This document shows positions 4,801 to 5,034 of a stretch of 5,034 nucleotides of DNA, piece after piece. A program made the position numbers and the translations under genes. The stretch comes from Hyphomicrobiales bacterium (lineage in GTDB: Bacteria; Pseudomonadota; Alphaproteobacteria; Rhizobiales; Xanthobacteraceae): positions 1-5,034 of the forward strand of contig JACQDO010000326.1 in assembly GCA_016201085.1 (NCBI GenBank), read 5' to 3'. The notes below the pieces were generated by a model. That model was not told the origin of the DNA. It made no database searches and saw only the letters and a list, made by a program, of their open reading frames with translations. Numbering within the stretch: the first letter of the stretch is position 1; every line of letters starts with the position of its first letter.

Positions 4801-5034
4801 CACCGTCCGAAAAGTCCCGCCGGCCGGAAGGCGAGCGTGAGCAGGAGAAGACCGAACGCCACCGCCGGTGCCCAGGACGGTCCGTAAAACGTGGCGGTGA
4901 TGCTTTCGACGATGCCGAGCAGGAGGGCGGCGATCAGCGTACCGGGCATGCTGCCGAGCCCGCCCAGCACGCAGATGGCGAAGATACGGCCGATATATTC
5001 GCGGCCGACCGAGGGCTCGACCGGCTGGATGATG
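4800..5034 (-). CDS. livH: Branched-chain amino acid-type ABC transporter permease LivH, C-terminal part
   Basis: The frame enters from the right edge and ends at TGA 4802-4800, leaving the last 77 residues. The segment VLGGLGSMPGTLIAALLLG, followed by IVES, a second hydrophobic stretch (PAVAFGLLLLTLAF) and the ending RPAGLFGR, is the standard C-terminus of LivH (PF02653). A full LivH is about 290-300 residues, so roughly three quarters lies outside. It is the first gene seen of the H-M-G-F order and would form the permease with LivM. The operon promoter and any gene before livH are not visible. Confidence 0.92.
   Translation of the reverse strand, partial: IIQPVEPSVGREYIGRIFAICVLGGLGSMPGTLIAALLLGIVESITATFYGPSWAPAVAFGLLLLTLAFRPAGLFGR

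Overview
The window looks like GC-rich alphaproteobacterial DNA, probably of the Bradyrhizobium/Rhodopseudomonas/Xanthobacteraceae type. The evidence is the strong GC preference at third codon positions, the Liv-type transporter sequences, and an intergenic inverted repeat whose core (CCTGAGGTG...CCTCGAAGG) resembles a dispersed repeat I remember from that group. No search was run, so the taxonomy is inference.

Layout. Positions 1-266 (minus) hold the N-terminal third of a metal-dependent cyclase/kynurenine-formamidase-family hydrolase, cut by the window edge. It is divergent from a small DUF1330 protein at 375-665 (plus). The 108-bp gap between them holds two perfect short palindromes that could be operators. 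After 212 bases of upstream sequence comes a secreted type-1 periplasmic solute-binding protein at 878-2152 (plus), closed by a clear intrinsic terminator at 2185-2215. The terminator abuts a pair of inverted REP-like hairpin units at 2216-2323. From 2329 to the right edge an operon on the minus strand reads livH (partial) > livM > livG > livF, with all junctions overlapping. The binding-protein gene and the permease/ATPase operon therefore converge tail to tail on the terminator and repeat.

How the genes fit together. The binding protein would capture a ligand in the periplasm and deliver it to the LivH-LivM membrane channel, driven by the LivG-LivF ATPase pair. This is a high-affinity uptake system of the HAAT (branched-chain amino acid/amide/organic acid) class. 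The ligand cannot be read from the sequence. The neighbouring cyclase-family hydrolase and DUF1330 protein make a catabolic substrate (an amide, aromatic or organic acid) at least as likely as leucine, isoleucine or valine.

Most of the window is ordinary transporter DNA. The points worth a second look are the lopsided ATP sites predicted for LivF/LivG (LivG has LTQVE in place of the ABC signature), the two REP-like units whose inner stems differ in sequence but keep their pairing, the twin palindromes in the divergent promoter region, the TTG start of livF, and the convergent placement of the binding-protein gene.
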